Below are positions 42,984 through 54,091 of a DNA stretch of 64,000 bases, one piece after another. The notes under the pieces are model-generated. The model searched no databases and had not been told where the DNA came from. It was given only the letters and a program-made list of their open reading frames with translations. The number at the start of each line of letters is the position of its first letter. Position 1 is the stretch's first letter. Location of the stretch: NCBI GenBank assembly GCA_023548195.1, contig JAJHZJ010000496.1, positions 2,624,001 through 2,688,000 on the forward strand, in the 5' to 3' direction. Position numbers and translations under genes: made by a program. Origin of the DNA: Bettongia penicillata ogilbyi. Its lineage: Eukaryota; Chordata; Mammalia; Diprotodontia; Potoroidae.

Positions 42984-43236
42984 GTGGTTGTTCAGTTGCC
43001 TTCAGTCGTGTCCAATTCTTTGTGACTCCATTTGGGGTTTTCTTGGCAGAGATACTGCAGTGATCTGCCATTTCCTTCTTCAGCTCATTTTTACAGATGA
43101 GGAAACTGAGGCAAACAAGATTAAGTGACTTGCCCAGGGTCACACCGTTTGTGTCTGAGGTCAAATTTGAAATCATAAAAAGGAGTCTTCCTGACTCCAA
43201 GCCCAGCACTCTATCCATTGAATCATCTTGTTGTCC
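42984..43236 (-). mobile_element. MAR1-type SINE nested in L2
   Basis: gtggttgttcagttgccttc, gtcgtgtccaattctttgtg, actccatttggggttttctt, ggcagagatactgcagtgat, ctgccatttccttcttcagc, gaggaaactgaggcaaacaa, and a head ending ccattgaatcatcttgttgt. Complete, and bounded by a 12-bp duplication of L2 sequence. Confidence 0.93.
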
Positions 43237-43248
43237 TCAATAGATGGA
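43237..43248. repeat. Target-site duplication, right copy
   Basis: tcaatagatgga, identical to 42,972-42,983. Confidence 0.85.
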
Positions 43249-43444
43249 AGGCACTAGCATTAATGAGAATAAGAGAAGGTTATTATAGAAAGTGAGATTT
43301 TAGTTGAAGAAAGCCAGGGAAGACAGGAGGCAGAGAGGAATAGGGAGAGCATTCCAGGCATGGGGAACAGCCAGAGAGAATGATGGGAGCCTAGAGATAA
43401 AGTGTCTTGTGTGAGAACAGCAAGGAAACCAGTGAGATCCTAAA

Positions 43445-43720
43445 AGTTGGGTCTGACCACACCATCCCCTTACTCAATAAACTCTGGTGTCTTCTTATCA
43501 CCTCCTGTATCAAACATCTGTTTGGCACTGAAGGTCCTTCACTACCTGGTCCCCTCTTACCTTTCCAGTCTTCTGACACTTATTCCTTCCAAACCCCCAG
43601 CCCCACCACGAATAGTGCAATTCAATGATGAACTTCCTGGCTGTTCCTCTAACAAGACCCTCCTTCCTTCATTTCCAGGCATTCTCTCTGGCTGTTAATT
43701 CTATGCCTGGAAAATGTGGA
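43445..43720 (+). mobile_element. L2 3' region, opposite orientation
   Basis: tgggtctgaccacaccatcc, ccttactcaataaactctgg, ggtccttcactacctggtcc, cctcttacctttccagtctt, ccaggcattctctctggctg. It abuts the reversed L2 before it. Confidence 0.75.
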
Positions 43721-43721
43721 G

Positions 43722-43890
43722 CTAGAAAGGACATTACTGACCATTTCACCAATCCCCCATCAATCAGTAGATTGGAAAATTGAGGCCAGAGAGGTTAATT
43801 AACCTCCCCAAATCACACTAATTGTATCAAAAATCAGATCTGAATGCAAGTCCACCTGACTCCGAATCCAGCCATTTTTCTGTTGTGTCT
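43722..43890 (-). mobile_element. MIR-type SINE
   Basis: gtggagctagaaaggacatt, tggaaaattgaggccagaga, ggttaattaacctccccaaa, tccacctgactccgaatcca. Confidence 0.8.
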
Positions 43891-43899
43891 TCTTCCTTC

Positions 43900-45630
43900 T
43901 CATATTATTTTCACACAGCAAATTTTCTTAAATAAAATATTAGCAGCAGCATGGCCTTTACCAAGGCTAATGACTATCCAATGAAAGGTAGTCCAGATCC
44001 ATTCTGCAGCAACCCCTCCAAAGGATTTACATTTTAATTCACCATTTCAGATGACTGAAAAACAGATGGCAGAAAACCTCAATCCTGCTACAAAACCGTA
44101 GAGATTGAAAAATCCAAGTAGGCAGTAAGAGAGAAGAAAGTAACCACACCCATGCCACACAGCCCAGCATGTTGGCCCAGCCAATACAAAATTACTTTGT
44201 CATTGACAAACAAATGTTTTGTCCACATCAATATTTTCATTGCTCCTGACTTTTCATTCTAAAGTGAGCACTTTACCTCGTTTCTATGTTATCACATTTA
44301 CTCTCCTGTCAGGCTTATGAGTTTGAAATAACATACTAAATTAACCTGAGAAAAATACATGGACCCCACATAGGGTGATGCCTTTGCCCTTGTAGCCCCT
44401 GGCAATCCATCCTCTCAGAACTGAATCTTTGTCGACTGAAGCCATCTACCCACTCAGACAGCCTACTGGTGTGGGCTGAGGCTAGGCCTGCCTGCTCAGC
44501 TCTCCATAGAGTGATTATTTATAACGGTTCTAATCTTTTCATGGCCTGTGTAGGTGGCTTCCTAAGTTATTTATCTGTCTCCAACACATAATAGTAATTG
44601 AGGTTGGACTATAGATAACAAGGTGATTTTCTGTTTCTTCCTCCCAATTGCCTCTTAAGATCAGATCTGACGCACGCTGTATCATCCCAGCCAAGGAAAT
44701 GCTGAAGCATTATGGACGACATAAGGAGGGGCACAGATGATTCAAAAATCTAACCCCCTTACCGCCGCACAATGGAAGGGGCACAGGACTTTTCACATGG
44801 TCTGACTCAAACAAATTAAAAGCTCTGTCTTCAACAAGCCTGCACTGAGTGGGGTGGTGGGGGGCGGAGAAAATTCAAATTAAATTGGCTTTCTTCATTT
44901 ATCTCATCCCTTTCCCAAGGCTCATCACTGAAAATCTTTGACTCTCCTCCTAGAAACAGCTACATTTTAACACAGAAAATGAATGTATGTGTGTGGGTTG
45001 GTGGCAGGGAGAAAGTCTCTTATTCTCCCTTTTTCCTTGGATTTGGCTTATATTTGCTTTTGTTTTCTCCATCAGAATGCAAACAACTTTAATCTTCACC
45101 AGAGAGACACTTATCAGATGTCTGATCCATAGGGAGCAGTAGTAAATATCTTCATCACCCATCATAGGGCTTTGCCTGACCCTGAAAAAGGTCTCCTGGG
45201 CCTTCGGTGTTCACTGCAAGAAATCACAAGTGATTAATTCTCTTACCCAGGATATGAAATGAAGTCACTATATAAGGAGTAGAGCTTCTGGGCATCCATG
45301 AATTCATCCTCTTTCTTTAAAAAGAAAAAATACCTCAAATGAGGCAGTTTTCTAGGCAAAGACATATTAAGGTCTTTTTATTTTTAATGTTGAAAACTGT
45401 AAATCACACTTGGAAAAAGGAGAAATAGATGACCTCCTCTTATCAAGTTCTTCTATGCCCTGTGGCATTCTGATCGGTGTGGGGGCTCAAAGCTATACCC
45501 TCTATTGAGGGAAAATCCCATCCAAGTAAATCACAAATAAGCTTTGCGTGTAGTCAAGTGTGCCTACATACATTACTGGGTGTACTTCTCCTAAATAATT
45601 TCCCTTCATATCATTAGTAAAAAATATTTG
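43900..45630. other. Repeat-poor island, about 1.7 kb
   Basis: No SINE, LINE tail, DNA transposon or microsatellite was recognised. This is the longest such stretch beside dense repeats. There are no exon-like frames. A G-rich patch (ggggtggtggggggcgg) lies near 44,851. Could hold conserved non-coding DNA, but that cannot be judged here. Confidence 0.5.
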
Positions 45631-45634
45631 TTTT

Positions 45635-45765
45635 TTCATCATTAATAGCCTCCTCTTAATATGAATTCTTTGAAAGTAATGACAGTTTCATTTTTGTGTT
45701 TGGATCCCATGACAAAACCCAGGACGTGGAATAGGTGAGGTGCTTAATAAATGTTTATTGATTGA
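45635..45765 (+). mobile_element. L2 3' end
   Basis: gaattctttgaaagtaatga, cagtttcatttttgtgtttg, ggtgaggtgcttaataaatg, tttattgattgac. Confidence 0.75.
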
Positions 45766-45769
45766 CAAG

Positions 45770-46394
45770 ACCTTACTAATTATATCATTCACAATGTGAT
45801 TTTTGGATTCTCCATTATGCTGGAGTGGAGCCCCTAGCCGAACTCAATGATTATAAAACTATCACAAGCACTTCTCCAAGTAACCAGGGCTCTTAAGTGA
45901 TGCTAAGATTAATATCTCATTTACTACACACATCATGTTCCTTGGCCCCAGCTCCAGCTATGTGAACAGTTGCCTCAAATTGGTGCTCTCAACCCTTTTA
46001 TTAGAGCTAATTAACTCATCTCATGTGCTTGGAAGAGAAAGAGGGTGATTTGTGTATTCATAGAACTAAAAAGAATTGGGGTTTGGGTTCTAACCATGTG
46101 CTCACCTTCTCACAAAATTCCAGACTTACATCTAATTTCCCCCCAGTTGATCTGTCAAATGAATTTCAGACTCACCTTGGTCATCAACTGACCAATCACA
46201 CAACACACCCTTGTTCTGGGAAGAAGTGCTCCCCTTCCAAGACAAATCTTATCTTGTGACCTCATGGTGATCATATGTCCCACCCAGATTAGCCTAGAAT
46301 GCTGAAATGAGAACTTCCCCCTCTAGTCCAATAAAGGAGTTATTTCTAGACAAAATCTGACGAAGTGGTTTTACTTTTATTAGGCCACAGTGAA
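45770..46394. other. Unassigned stretch with an LTR-like end
   Basis: Mostly unrecognised. 46,170-46,345 has a ccaatcac box, tgcc/tccc-rich sequence and aataaagg near 46,331, which could be the right side of an old solo LTR. No partner LTR or clear tg...ca ends were found. Confidence 0.3.
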
Positions 46395-46495
46395 ATCCAA
46401 CAAGCAACAACAGCATGCTGAATATTAGGGACACTGATACAAAACTGAAATTTAGCCTCTGACCTCAGAGAACTTATGATCTCCTGGGAACAGGC
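46395..46495 (-). mobile_element. L2 3' fragment
   Basis: atccaacaagcaacaacagc, ggacactgatacaaaactga, tctgacctcagagaacttat, gatctcctggg. Confidence 0.55.
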
Positions 46496-46544
46496 CATAT
46501 GCCAGAATGGGCGGAGCATATAGCTGAACTAGCAAGTAACCAGT

Positions 46545-46680
46545 TGAAGAATCGATAGATGGGGGCTCTAATCTCAGTTCAGCTCCTAATGACCTATGTC
46601 ACCTTGGGCTTACTTAGCTCTGTTCCCCCACCCCAGTCTTGCTATAGTAATTCCTTAGGTCATATTAATAGGGTCATGGG
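46545..46680 (+). mobile_element. MIR-type SINE fragment
   Basis: gctctaatctcagttcagct, cctatgtcaccttgggctta, then tagtaattccttaggtcat. Confidence 0.55.
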
Positions 46681-46919
46681 GTACAAAAATTTGCTGAAAT
46701 GTCATTAGATAGCCCTAGAGCCCAGAATACAGAATTTTCCAGTTTTTTTTAGAGAATAGTCCCAGGAAACTTCAGTTTGTCTTTAGGATTCACTGTCTCT
46801 AGACCTGAGGCAAGAGGGGGGAAAAAGTTAAATTATTCTAAGGAGATCAGATATTTATAAGAAACACAGACACAAACACTGGGGTCAAGGGTTAAGGATG
46901 GAGAGAAAGGAAAAAATTA

Positions 46920-47125
46920 TAACTTTATTACACATCTTTCCCTTTGGTACACTCTACATTCCAATACATCTGACCTCCTTACTACTTCCCATTCAACAAC
47001 ATTCAATTTCAGTTGTCCTTGCCTGTGTCCCTCAAGCTGAAAACACACCCTCCTTACCTCCAGAATCCCTAGTTTTCTTCAAGGCTCAACTCAAATATCA
47101 TCCCCTGCAGACCATTTGGGATAAG
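46920..47125 (+). mobile_element. L2 3' region
   Basis: tcagttgtccttgcctgtgt, ccctccttacctccagaatc, ttcttcaaggctcaactcaa, atatcatcccctgcagacca. It overlaps a 125-codon frame (46,898-47,275) that is therefore not a gene. Confidence 0.7.
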
Positions 47126-47139
47126 CATATTTCTAGGAG

Positions 47140-47272
47140 CCTCACAACAGGATATAGTACCAGGCCTGGAGTCAGGAAGACTCATCTTCAGCCTCAGACA
47201 CTTACAAGCTGTATATGTGACACTGGACAAGTCATTTTATCTCCACCTGCCTCAGTTTCCTCATTTGTAAAA
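47140..47272 (+). mobile_element. CORE-SINE (MAR/THER type), 5' part
   Basis: accaggcctggagtcaggaa, gcctcagacacttacaagct, cactggacaagtcattttat, cctgcctcagtttcctcatt, tgtaaaatag. Confidence 0.8.
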
Positions 47273-47274
47273 TA

Positions 47275-47440
47275 GAATGTACGGATTTGGAGTGAGAACA
47301 CTTGAGTGTGAATCTCTGCTGTGCCACTTCCCACCCATGAGATCTTCAGCAAGTTATACCCTCCGAGGTCTCTCATTGTAAAATGACTCAAGGACCCATG
47401 GGGTCCCTTCCTGATAAAGCTATCATCCCATGATTACATA
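47275..47440 (+). mobile_element. MIR/THER1-type SINE
   Basis: tacggatttggagtgagaac, gtgtgaatctctgctgtgcc, gatcttcagcaagttatacc, cattgtaaaatgactcaagg, ggggtcccttcctgataaag. Confidence 0.7.
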
Positions 47441-47444
47441 TTAA

Positions 47445-47545
47445 TTAATCAATAATCATCTCTATTCACCACTATGTTCTGAGAACTTGGAGTAAAAAGA
47501 CAAAAAAAAATGGAAGCAACCCCTGGCCTTGAGGAGTTCTATTTG
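47445..47545 (-). mobile_element. L2 3' end
   Basis: atcatctctattcaccacta, tgttctgagaacttggagta, ggaagcaacccctggccttg, aggagttctattt. Confidence 0.65.
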
Positions 47546-47549
47546 AGCA

Positions 47550-48115
47550 TAACTCCGTGAGTCTCTCTTTATAGAAAATTTGCTAAAATACAATTGGAAT
47601 TATTTTCTTCGGAAATCAGTCTTCTCTCACATTCCTAATTGTAGAAAGTATACACTTTAACAGGGAGGAGCAGATGTGACCACCCTTCCACACCTCTACA
47701 TGTGTATGCATATTGGTCAAATGAAGGCACAAAGATCATTCCTTGGGTCCAATTATTGGTGGCATTTATTTCCTAAATCTGGGGATTGATTCTGTGTCTG
47801 TGAGGAGTTGCTTACCTGTCTCTTATCCCGAGAATTACCATTGAGCTGATAACTGCACCTTAAATAAACCCCATTTATTTGGAGGATCCAAAGCTAGAAA
47901 TTCAAAGAAATTAAAACTCACACTCAGAAGACTTCAGCCAAGACCTGAAATCTTGAATTAGCTTCCTAAGTTACAGAAGGCATTATTCATGAGAGCGACT
48001 TGACCCTCTCCAAAACATGTCTTCAATGGGATGACTCTCAGTTCCAGTTCAGCGTGGCAATTGTTTCCTTTAGAATTTCAAATCCTGAAGTACATAAGGA
48101 AGAATCTGTTATGTT
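47550..48115. other. Unassigned stretch
   Basis: Nothing recognised. Confidence 0.4.
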
Positions 48116-48119
48116 TCTG

Positions 48120-48500
48120 AGCAGCATAGGATCATAGATTTAGAGCTAGAAAGAATTGATCCCATCATTTTATAGGTCAAAGTTTCAAGAGGCAGCTTTC
48201 TAAACCTGAAATTCCTTCAGCAATGGAAAGAACATGTATTTGGAGTCTGAGGACCTGGGTTCAAATCAACAGCTCTGTTGTTTTACCTGTGTGGTCCTTG
48301 TCAAGTTACTTAATCTCTCGAGCCTCGGTTCCCTCATCCATAGGAAATTATTGGGATTGGACTAGAGGATCTCTAAGGCACTTTCCCAACTTTGGATCTG
48401 AGACCCTAAAATCAAATCCCCTCCCTTTAGGAGAGAAGAAACGAAAGCCCAAGAAATTTTCCTATCTTGGCCAAGTTCACATGCGAGAGTTTATAACTGT
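48120..48500. mobile_element. MIR-type cluster (reverse, forward, reverse)
   Basis: 48,120-48,200 reversed (tagatttagagctagaaaga). 48,210-48,415 forward and nearly whole (caatggaaagaacatgtatt, ggacctgggttcaaatcaac, gcctcggttccctcatccat, ggactagaggatctctaagg). 48,418-48,500 reversed (aggagagaagaaacgaaagc, ggccaagttcacatgcg). Confidence 0.7.
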
Positions 48501-48639
48501 GTTCCTAATTTGGTGAGCTATTTGAAGAATGCACTTAACTCACAGGCTTCTCTTGAACTAGAAGCCAGGAGAAATCACAGGCTCTGTGAATGCTACATGT
48601 AAATGGAGAGTGAGACCAGGAAAGCAGCAATGATGTCGT

Positions 48640-48815
48640 GGGGACTTAGCATCCAGAAGAGCTGGGTTCAAGACTGCCTCAGACCCTTTTCGGTGTGACC
48701 CTTGGGCAAGTCAGGAAACTTCGTTGCTCTTCAGTTTCCTCATCTGTAAAACGAGAGAGCTGGACATGGTCTCTAAGGTCCTTTTCTAGCTCTAAATCTA
48801 TGGCCCCATGATTTT
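48640..48815 (+). mobile_element. MIR/THER1-type SINE
   Basis: gagctgggttcaagactgcc, gtgacccttgggcaagtcag, ttcagtttcctcatctgtaa, aaggtccttttctagctcta, aatctatggcccc. Confidence 0.85.
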
Positions 48816-48819
48816 AAGC

Positions 48820-49720
48820 AACGTTTTCTCATTCTCCAATTGGGATGGGGAAAGAAAAAGAAAAAAAGATTCCTGTCACTTGACAGGATCTCAAAGACTG
48901 TAAGCAGGGGTCTTATATTCCTGAAAGGATAGATGATCCTTCCCAGTCAGATCTCTCTTCCAACGTTAAGTCATACCTACAGGATTCAGAAGCCTTGCCT
49001 GGTTTGTCCTAAGCTAATATGGATGAAAAGAAAAAAAAGAAGCAGCCTCTTTAGTCTGAGTAAATGAGCCATTGGTACAAAGGTTCCTTTTGTTTTAACT
49101 TCACTATTAGGAGCATTTAAGATGTCACACCTACCAAAAAAAACTACAAGCTGGATGACTCATTTTTTAAAAAATCCTAAAGAAGATGAAAAAAAGTCTA
49201 AATAAAGACCCTCACGTTTGATGGTACAATAGTCAGGAGTCATCTGAACAAGGGCAGCCAGACAATTTGGTTAAACTTGAAATGAGACTTTTCAGATTTC
49301 AAGGGAGTGAGCTGAAAATCAGCTGGCTGATCTCACATACTCACATAACAATATAATGTGGACAAATCAGGGCCTGGCTTGGGTAGAGACAATAGCTAGG
49401 CTGTCACTGACTGCCAAGACAAAGGACAGCTGAAGAAAGGGTTTGATGAGGTGGAGGGTGGCTTAAATTGGATCAGAAAGATTCCAAGAATTTGCTAGTT
49501 GTCATTTGAAACCAAAATAATGGGCCTACCATTGCTGGAAGAGCTAAGGCAGCTCTAAATCTCAAACTCCTTGGAGAAAACACAAGTAACCACAGCTTTG
49601 ATATTATCCATTTTTCCCTCTGCTTTGTCCCCAAATACCCTCTTTCAGCAAACTCACTGACACTGATGCTCCTGTATCCCAGCAGCCCATTTGGAAGAAG
49701 TTGGTCAAAAGAAAATAAAC
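48820..49720. other. Unassigned stretch, about 900 bases
   Basis: No repeat recognised. The 101-codon minus frame at 49,473-49,778 shows no domain I know and runs into a MIR, so I reject it as a gene. Confidence 0.45.
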
Positions 49721-49724
49721 TTGG

Positions 49725-49890
49725 ATTAATTTCAAGTCTTGGTTCTGGTAAGTTACAAACTTTGTGACCTTGAGTCAATTTAACGATTATTTATTAAGCA
49801 ACTGTATACCAGGTGCTGTACTAAGCACCAGCATTTCATGGGCTCTGAATCTTAGAATTTCCATATCTGCAAAATGGAGGAGTGGAGAAA
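49725..49890 (+). mobile_element. MIR-type SINE split by an L2 tail
   Basis: Left: cttggttctggtaagttaca, aactttgtgaccttgagtca. Right: cttagaatttccatatctgc, aaaatggagg. Between them, 49,779-49,832 is an inserted reversed L2 tail (gattatttattaagcaactg, ccaggtgctgtactaagcac). Confidence 0.7.
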
Positions 49891-49894
49891 AGAA

Positions 49895-50335
49895 GTCTGG
49901 CTTGAAAGAAAGGGGACTTGAGTGCGAATCCTAACAACCACTTACTTATTATATGCCTCCTGGTAAGTAAGCATCTTAAAAACCCTGAGCCTGAGTTTCC
50001 TACTCTGTAATATGAGGAGTTTGGGCTGAATGACCTCAAAATTCTTACAACTGTTAATATAATTCTCTGATTCTAAATAATTCCTCTATTTCTTCATTTG
50101 TCAGATGAAGATGTTGGATGAAATCACCTGGAAACTTCCTTCCATCTCTAAACTCTATGATCCTAAAAACTGGATAATTCTGACTCTGAGAATAACTCAT
50201 TGGGAGCCATTGAGCTAAGGCTGTAAGTATTATGGCTCTGGGCTTCCATTATCTCATCTGTAAAATGGGAGGGCTAGAGAGGATTATCCCTACTTAGGGG
50301 ATCTCCTGTAGCTATAAAGTCCCTACTGTCCCAAA
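49895..50335 (+). mobile_element. Three forward MIR/THER1-type copies
   Basis: 49,895-50,060 (gaagtctggcttgaaagaaa, gagtgcgaatcctaacaacc, cctgagtttcctactctgta, gaatgacctcaaaattctta). 50,075-50,165 (3' half, tttcttcatttgtcagatga, ccatctctaaactctatgat). 50,220-50,335 (ccattatctcatctgtaaaa, gggagggctagagaggatta). Confidence 0.75.
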
Positions 50336-50469
50336 CTTCCCTGTAAGCACTAGGTATGTCCTTGAAATTACTGTAACCTGCCATAATTATTACATACGCC
50401 TTCCCTTGACCTTGACCGTTGATTGTCATGAATATTCTGACAGAAGGATCTACTGTGTAATTCTTGTAA

Positions 50470-51030
50470 AGAAGAGACTCATGGGATCGCAGATCCAGAG
50501 CTAAAAGTCAGACATAATAAAGTCTGGCTTCCTCTGTACAGAGAAGGAAACTAAGACTCAGGAAGGATAAGTGATTTATCCTAAAGTCCCACAGATAGTC
50601 ACAGGAGAAGCGGGAAAAGAATTAGCATGTCTACTATGTGCCAGGACTGTGCTAAGTGATTTTTACAAATATACCTCATATTATTATCATTTTACAGAGG
50701 AAGAAACTGAGGCAAGTAGAGGTTCAATGACTTGCCTAGGGTCACACAACTAGTAAGTGTTGCAGGTCACATTTGAACTCAGGTCTTCCTGACTCCAGGC
50801 CCAAAGTTCTATCTACTGTGCCTCAAATCTTTACAAGATCAAAAGACAATAGATTTGGAGTTTGAAGGACTCTAAAATCCACTCCCCAAATTTTACAGAT
50901 GAGAACTAAAACCTAGGACAGTTAAGTGATCTGCCCAAGGTCATACAGGTAGGAAAGGTCAAGAAATAGAATTAGAACACAGGTCCTCTGATTCCAGAGG
51001 CCATGGTTCTTCCCCTGCACCACTACCCAT
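50470..51030 (-). mobile_element. Three reversed CORE-SINE copies
   Basis: 50,470-50,605 MIR (gatcgcagatccagagctaa, gaaggaaactaagactcagg). 50,625-50,825 MAR/THER type (tactatgtgccaggactgtg, gaagaaactgaggcaagtag, cctgactccaggcccaaag). 50,840-51,030 MIR (attttacagatgagaactaa, cccaaggtcatacaggtagg, aggtcctctgattccagagg). Confidence 0.8.
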
Positions 51031-51199
51031 CCTTAAGCATCTTGTTTTGGGGTTCAAGGTATGACATAGAGAGACATCCTCCTCAAGGTCCCCATTCTCT
51101 TTTAAGCCAACCAATCAAAAAGTGCTCTCATTTTCTCCATTGCCTCAATAGAAATATGCAACTATTTTAGACTGGTAATCTGATCTCTTTCTTCCCATG

Positions 51200-51925
51200 T
51201 TACATCATAATATTTTAATTTTTTTAAAATAACCTTTACTGATATCTTGTTTTTATGTCACTTAAATTTCATCCTCTCTCCCTATCCATTCTCATAAAGA
51301 CATCCCACATAATAGTATATTTTTAAAGAAAAAAAAGAGAAAACAATCAGCAAAAGCAATTAACATTTTAAAAATATGATAATATATGCAAAGTTCCAAC
51401 CCTGCAGACCTCTTTCCTCAGCAAAAGAGTAGGTGGAACTGTCTTTCATATCTCTTCTTTGGGGCCACAAACTCTTTTTAATTCTACAATGTTCTCTTGT
51501 GATCGTTTTATAATTCTTTCTATTTTTACTCTTACAGCCAGTGAGCACATTCTTTTTGTTGGCTCTACCAGCTTCACTCTGTATAAGTTCATGTAAGTCT
51601 TTGTATGCTTCTCTGGACTCACACTAGTTACCACTCAATCCAGCAGAGTAACAGTCCATTATACTCATGTTCCACAATTTATCTAGACTTTCTTCCATTG
51701 AAGCACATCTGCTTTGCTTCTAGCTCTTTGCTGCTCTAAAATATTACTTTAAATATTTAAATAAATTTACATATTTTGAGGAACTCTCTTCTAATCAATG
51801 ACCTCCTTGGAATGTCAAATTCTTAGTGGAATCTCTATACCAATGGGTATGGACATATTAGTCACTTTATTTACATAATCATACTGTAATATTTCATTTA
51901 TAGCTAAATGGCTTCCTACCACTGA
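51200..51925 (-). mobile_element. L1 3' segment, antisense
   Basis: Reading +: a T/A-rich start, aaacaatcagcaaaagcaat, acaatgttctcttgtgatcg, ataagttcatgtaagtcttt, cagagtaacagtccattata, ctcatgttccacaatttatc, ttccattgaagcacatctgc, tttgcttctagctctttgct, caatgggtatggacatatta. This follows the reverse complement of the marsupial L1 ORF2 end and 3' UTR. It is highly diverged and truncated. Confidence 0.75.
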
Positions 51926-51929
51926 AGAG

Positions 51930-52710
51930 GGTAAATCATTTACCAGCTGGTGCAGAAGCTTCCTCCTCCCTCCCCTTCTTTTACTCAAGTTGAAATTAAC
52001 CTAGGTAACCATTTCCTGGTATGCATTGCAAGGAAGGTGGATAATTGGTAAAATTTCCCCGCAAAGGGAATCAATGAGATCAGAGCCAGCTGGGATAGAA
52101 ATGATAGGGATAATACTGCCACACTCTAGAACATACGCTACAAGGGTCACCACCTGAGACCACAAACATCTAGCCTCTCAAGGAAAGACTGACCCAATCA
52201 GATGAGTTTTTATGGAGTAAGCTGAATCTAACGTTTGCCACCTGCCTGGCTCAGAGATTTCCAGAATAAGATGACCAAAGGTCAGGACTAGTTCGTGCTG
52301 AGATGAGGATATTGAACTCATTGCCTAGATATAGTATGGTTGTACTTCAATTGAATCAACAGATTTTTTTAACCCAGACATGTGATTTCGTTGGGGAAGA
52401 AAACCCTCCTGGAAAAAACTCCATTTCTTGATGCTGGTGAGTAAATGTTCAGTAGCATATAGTCTTATTCCTAGCCACTATAAGGAGGTCACAGTCCCAT
52501 TGTGCCTCATACTTTATATTACTTCAGACACGTTCCAAGGGAGATTGGATGACTGCTATACTGTAGCATGTATATTTAGGGTTCAGATTTGGAACTAGTA
52601 TAAAGGATTATATTAGAATATGTGAATTGACTCCACAGTGTTAGAAAGCCAGAGAGCTTATATAAGTCCACATATTAATATTGTCTAATTCTATATAATT
52701 ACCCAATTCC
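51930..52710. other. Unassigned stretch, about 780 bases
   Basis: No repeat or exon-like frame was recognised. Confidence 0.45.
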
Positions 52711-52714
52711 AAGT

Positions 52715-52985
52715 TGGACTCGTTGACTATTAAAGCCCCTTCAGCTCTGAGATTCCAATTCTGTTCCCATTTCTGCTTTCCTAATACAGGGTCTCTTCAA
52801 CTTACTTAGATTAATGGAACAATCTCCAAACTGGTCTTAATGCCACCATTCTGAGTCCTCCCTTCAATCCCAGCTGCAAACCACTGCCATATTGATGTTG
52901 CTAGGAATAGTCCAGTCACTAGAGTGGTCTAAAATCTTCAATGACTTACCATTGTCTACTGAATATGGTACACACTTTTTCATAG
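52715..52985 (+). mobile_element. MIR 3' end, then L2 3' region
   Basis: 52,715-52,765 resembles a MIR 3' end (ccccttcagctctgagattc). 52,790-52,985 is L2-like (caatctccaaactggtctta, agctgcaaaccactgccata, gtccagtcactagagtggtc, caatgacttaccattgtcta). Confidence 0.55.
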
Positions 52986-53074
52986 TCAGATTTTTAAAGC
53001 TGAAAATGACCTTAGAGACTTTGTATTACATTTTATGCTCAACTAAAGAAAAAAAAAACAAAACATTTCCAAAC

Positions 53075-53218
53075 TATTAGAGTTGCCCCAAAGAGGAGTG
53101 GCTACCTTGGGAGGTAGAGAGCTCCCTTTCTGAGGAGGTTTCCAAGGAAAGGTTGGATGAGCAATTGTACATTATGATGGGCTGAGAGTTGTTTCAAGTA
53201 GGGATTGGGTGGCCACTT
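53075..53218 (+). mobile_element. CR1/L3 3' end
   Basis: agaggagtggctaccttggg, aggtagagagctccctttct, gaggaggtttccaaggaaag, gttggatgagcaattgtaca, then ggattgggtggccacttcct. Confidence 0.75.
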
Positions 53219-53227
53219 CCTTCCCTT

Positions 53228-53365
53228 ACAATGAATTCAATCCAATACACACTTGTTAAGGACCTGTGATGCTCCAGGCATTGTGCTAAGCTCTATGGCT
53301 ACAATTAATAAAAAGAAAAGCAGTCCCTGCCCTCAAGAAGCTGACCTTTCAATGGGGAGAGACAA
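53228..53365 (-). mobile_element. L2 3' region
   Basis: caatacacacttgttaagga, ctccaggcattgtgctaagc, aaagcagtccctgccctcaa, gaagctgacctttcaatggg. Confidence 0.85.
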
Positions 53366-53369
53366 TACA

Positions 53370-54090
53370 AAAAAGGAAGCAGGAGAGGGGAGAACCAAAG
53401 AGGACACTTTCTGATCCTAAACTGTCTTGTGAGTCAAAATGAGATGTCATTCCACTGTTAAGAGCAATTCCTCCACCTCTTGTGATAACATCTTTCCATT
53501 ACTTATTTCTTGAAGCAGTGGCCAAAGAAGATGGTTTTAAAAAATTCTCCTCTCTAAACCAATTCATTTTTCATATTTTGATATTTCCTCTCTTCTCTAA
53601 TACTTTCACAGCTCAATCAAAGAAGGGGACCCAGTGGCAGCAGCATTTGCAAAGTACAATGAACATTCCTGGAACCATTATTTTTATCTCGTTGCCCTGG
53701 GCCTCGCTTCACATTTGTGCTGGAAACCATAGAAAAATGGTGCTCGAGAAGGGCTCTCCATGGGCACATTCTCCAGGCTCTACTGAGCCTTGGCAGTGGA
53801 TTTTGAATGAAAGTTCTGCCTAACATCCCATGCTGTACTTGTTGAAAGCTTGCCCAGAATACATCTCACACAGCCAATGGAACTTCAAGACTCTTAAACA
53901 ATTCATGAGCAGGAAAGCTATTTTAAAAAACATTTAAAAAAAAATGATCAGATAGTCCTGAAGTACCTTTGAACAACTGCTAACAGCTATGACATAATAT
54001 CCAGCATAAGCAAACCTACGTTTGCCTTCCTTTCAGGGTCCCCTTCAAAGAATTGAGATTTTTGTTGTTGGTTTCCCATATTCTTTTGTT
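53370..54090. other. Unassigned stretch, about 720 bases
   Basis: No repeat was recognised. The 113-codon frame at 53,482-53,823 has no identifiable domain. Confidence 0.45.
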
Positions 54091-54091
54091 T

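Larger units (their letters stand above)
42855..43440 (-). mobile_element. L2 3' region, interrupted by a MAR1 SINE
   Basis: Left part: caacagacatctattaggcg, gtgatgtgctaagctctggg, acaaagctatacaaaggata. After the SINE: atggaaggcactagcattaa, gagggagcattccaggcatgg-like sequence, acagccagagagaatgatgg, gtgtcttgtgtgagaacagc. This is a long, well-ordered L2 3' UTR in reverse. Confidence 0.85.

Noticed and set aside
46170..46345. Possible solo LTR with ccaat and aataaagg words
   Set aside because: No matching ends, no target duplication and no second LTR were found, so I kept it only as a low-confidence note.
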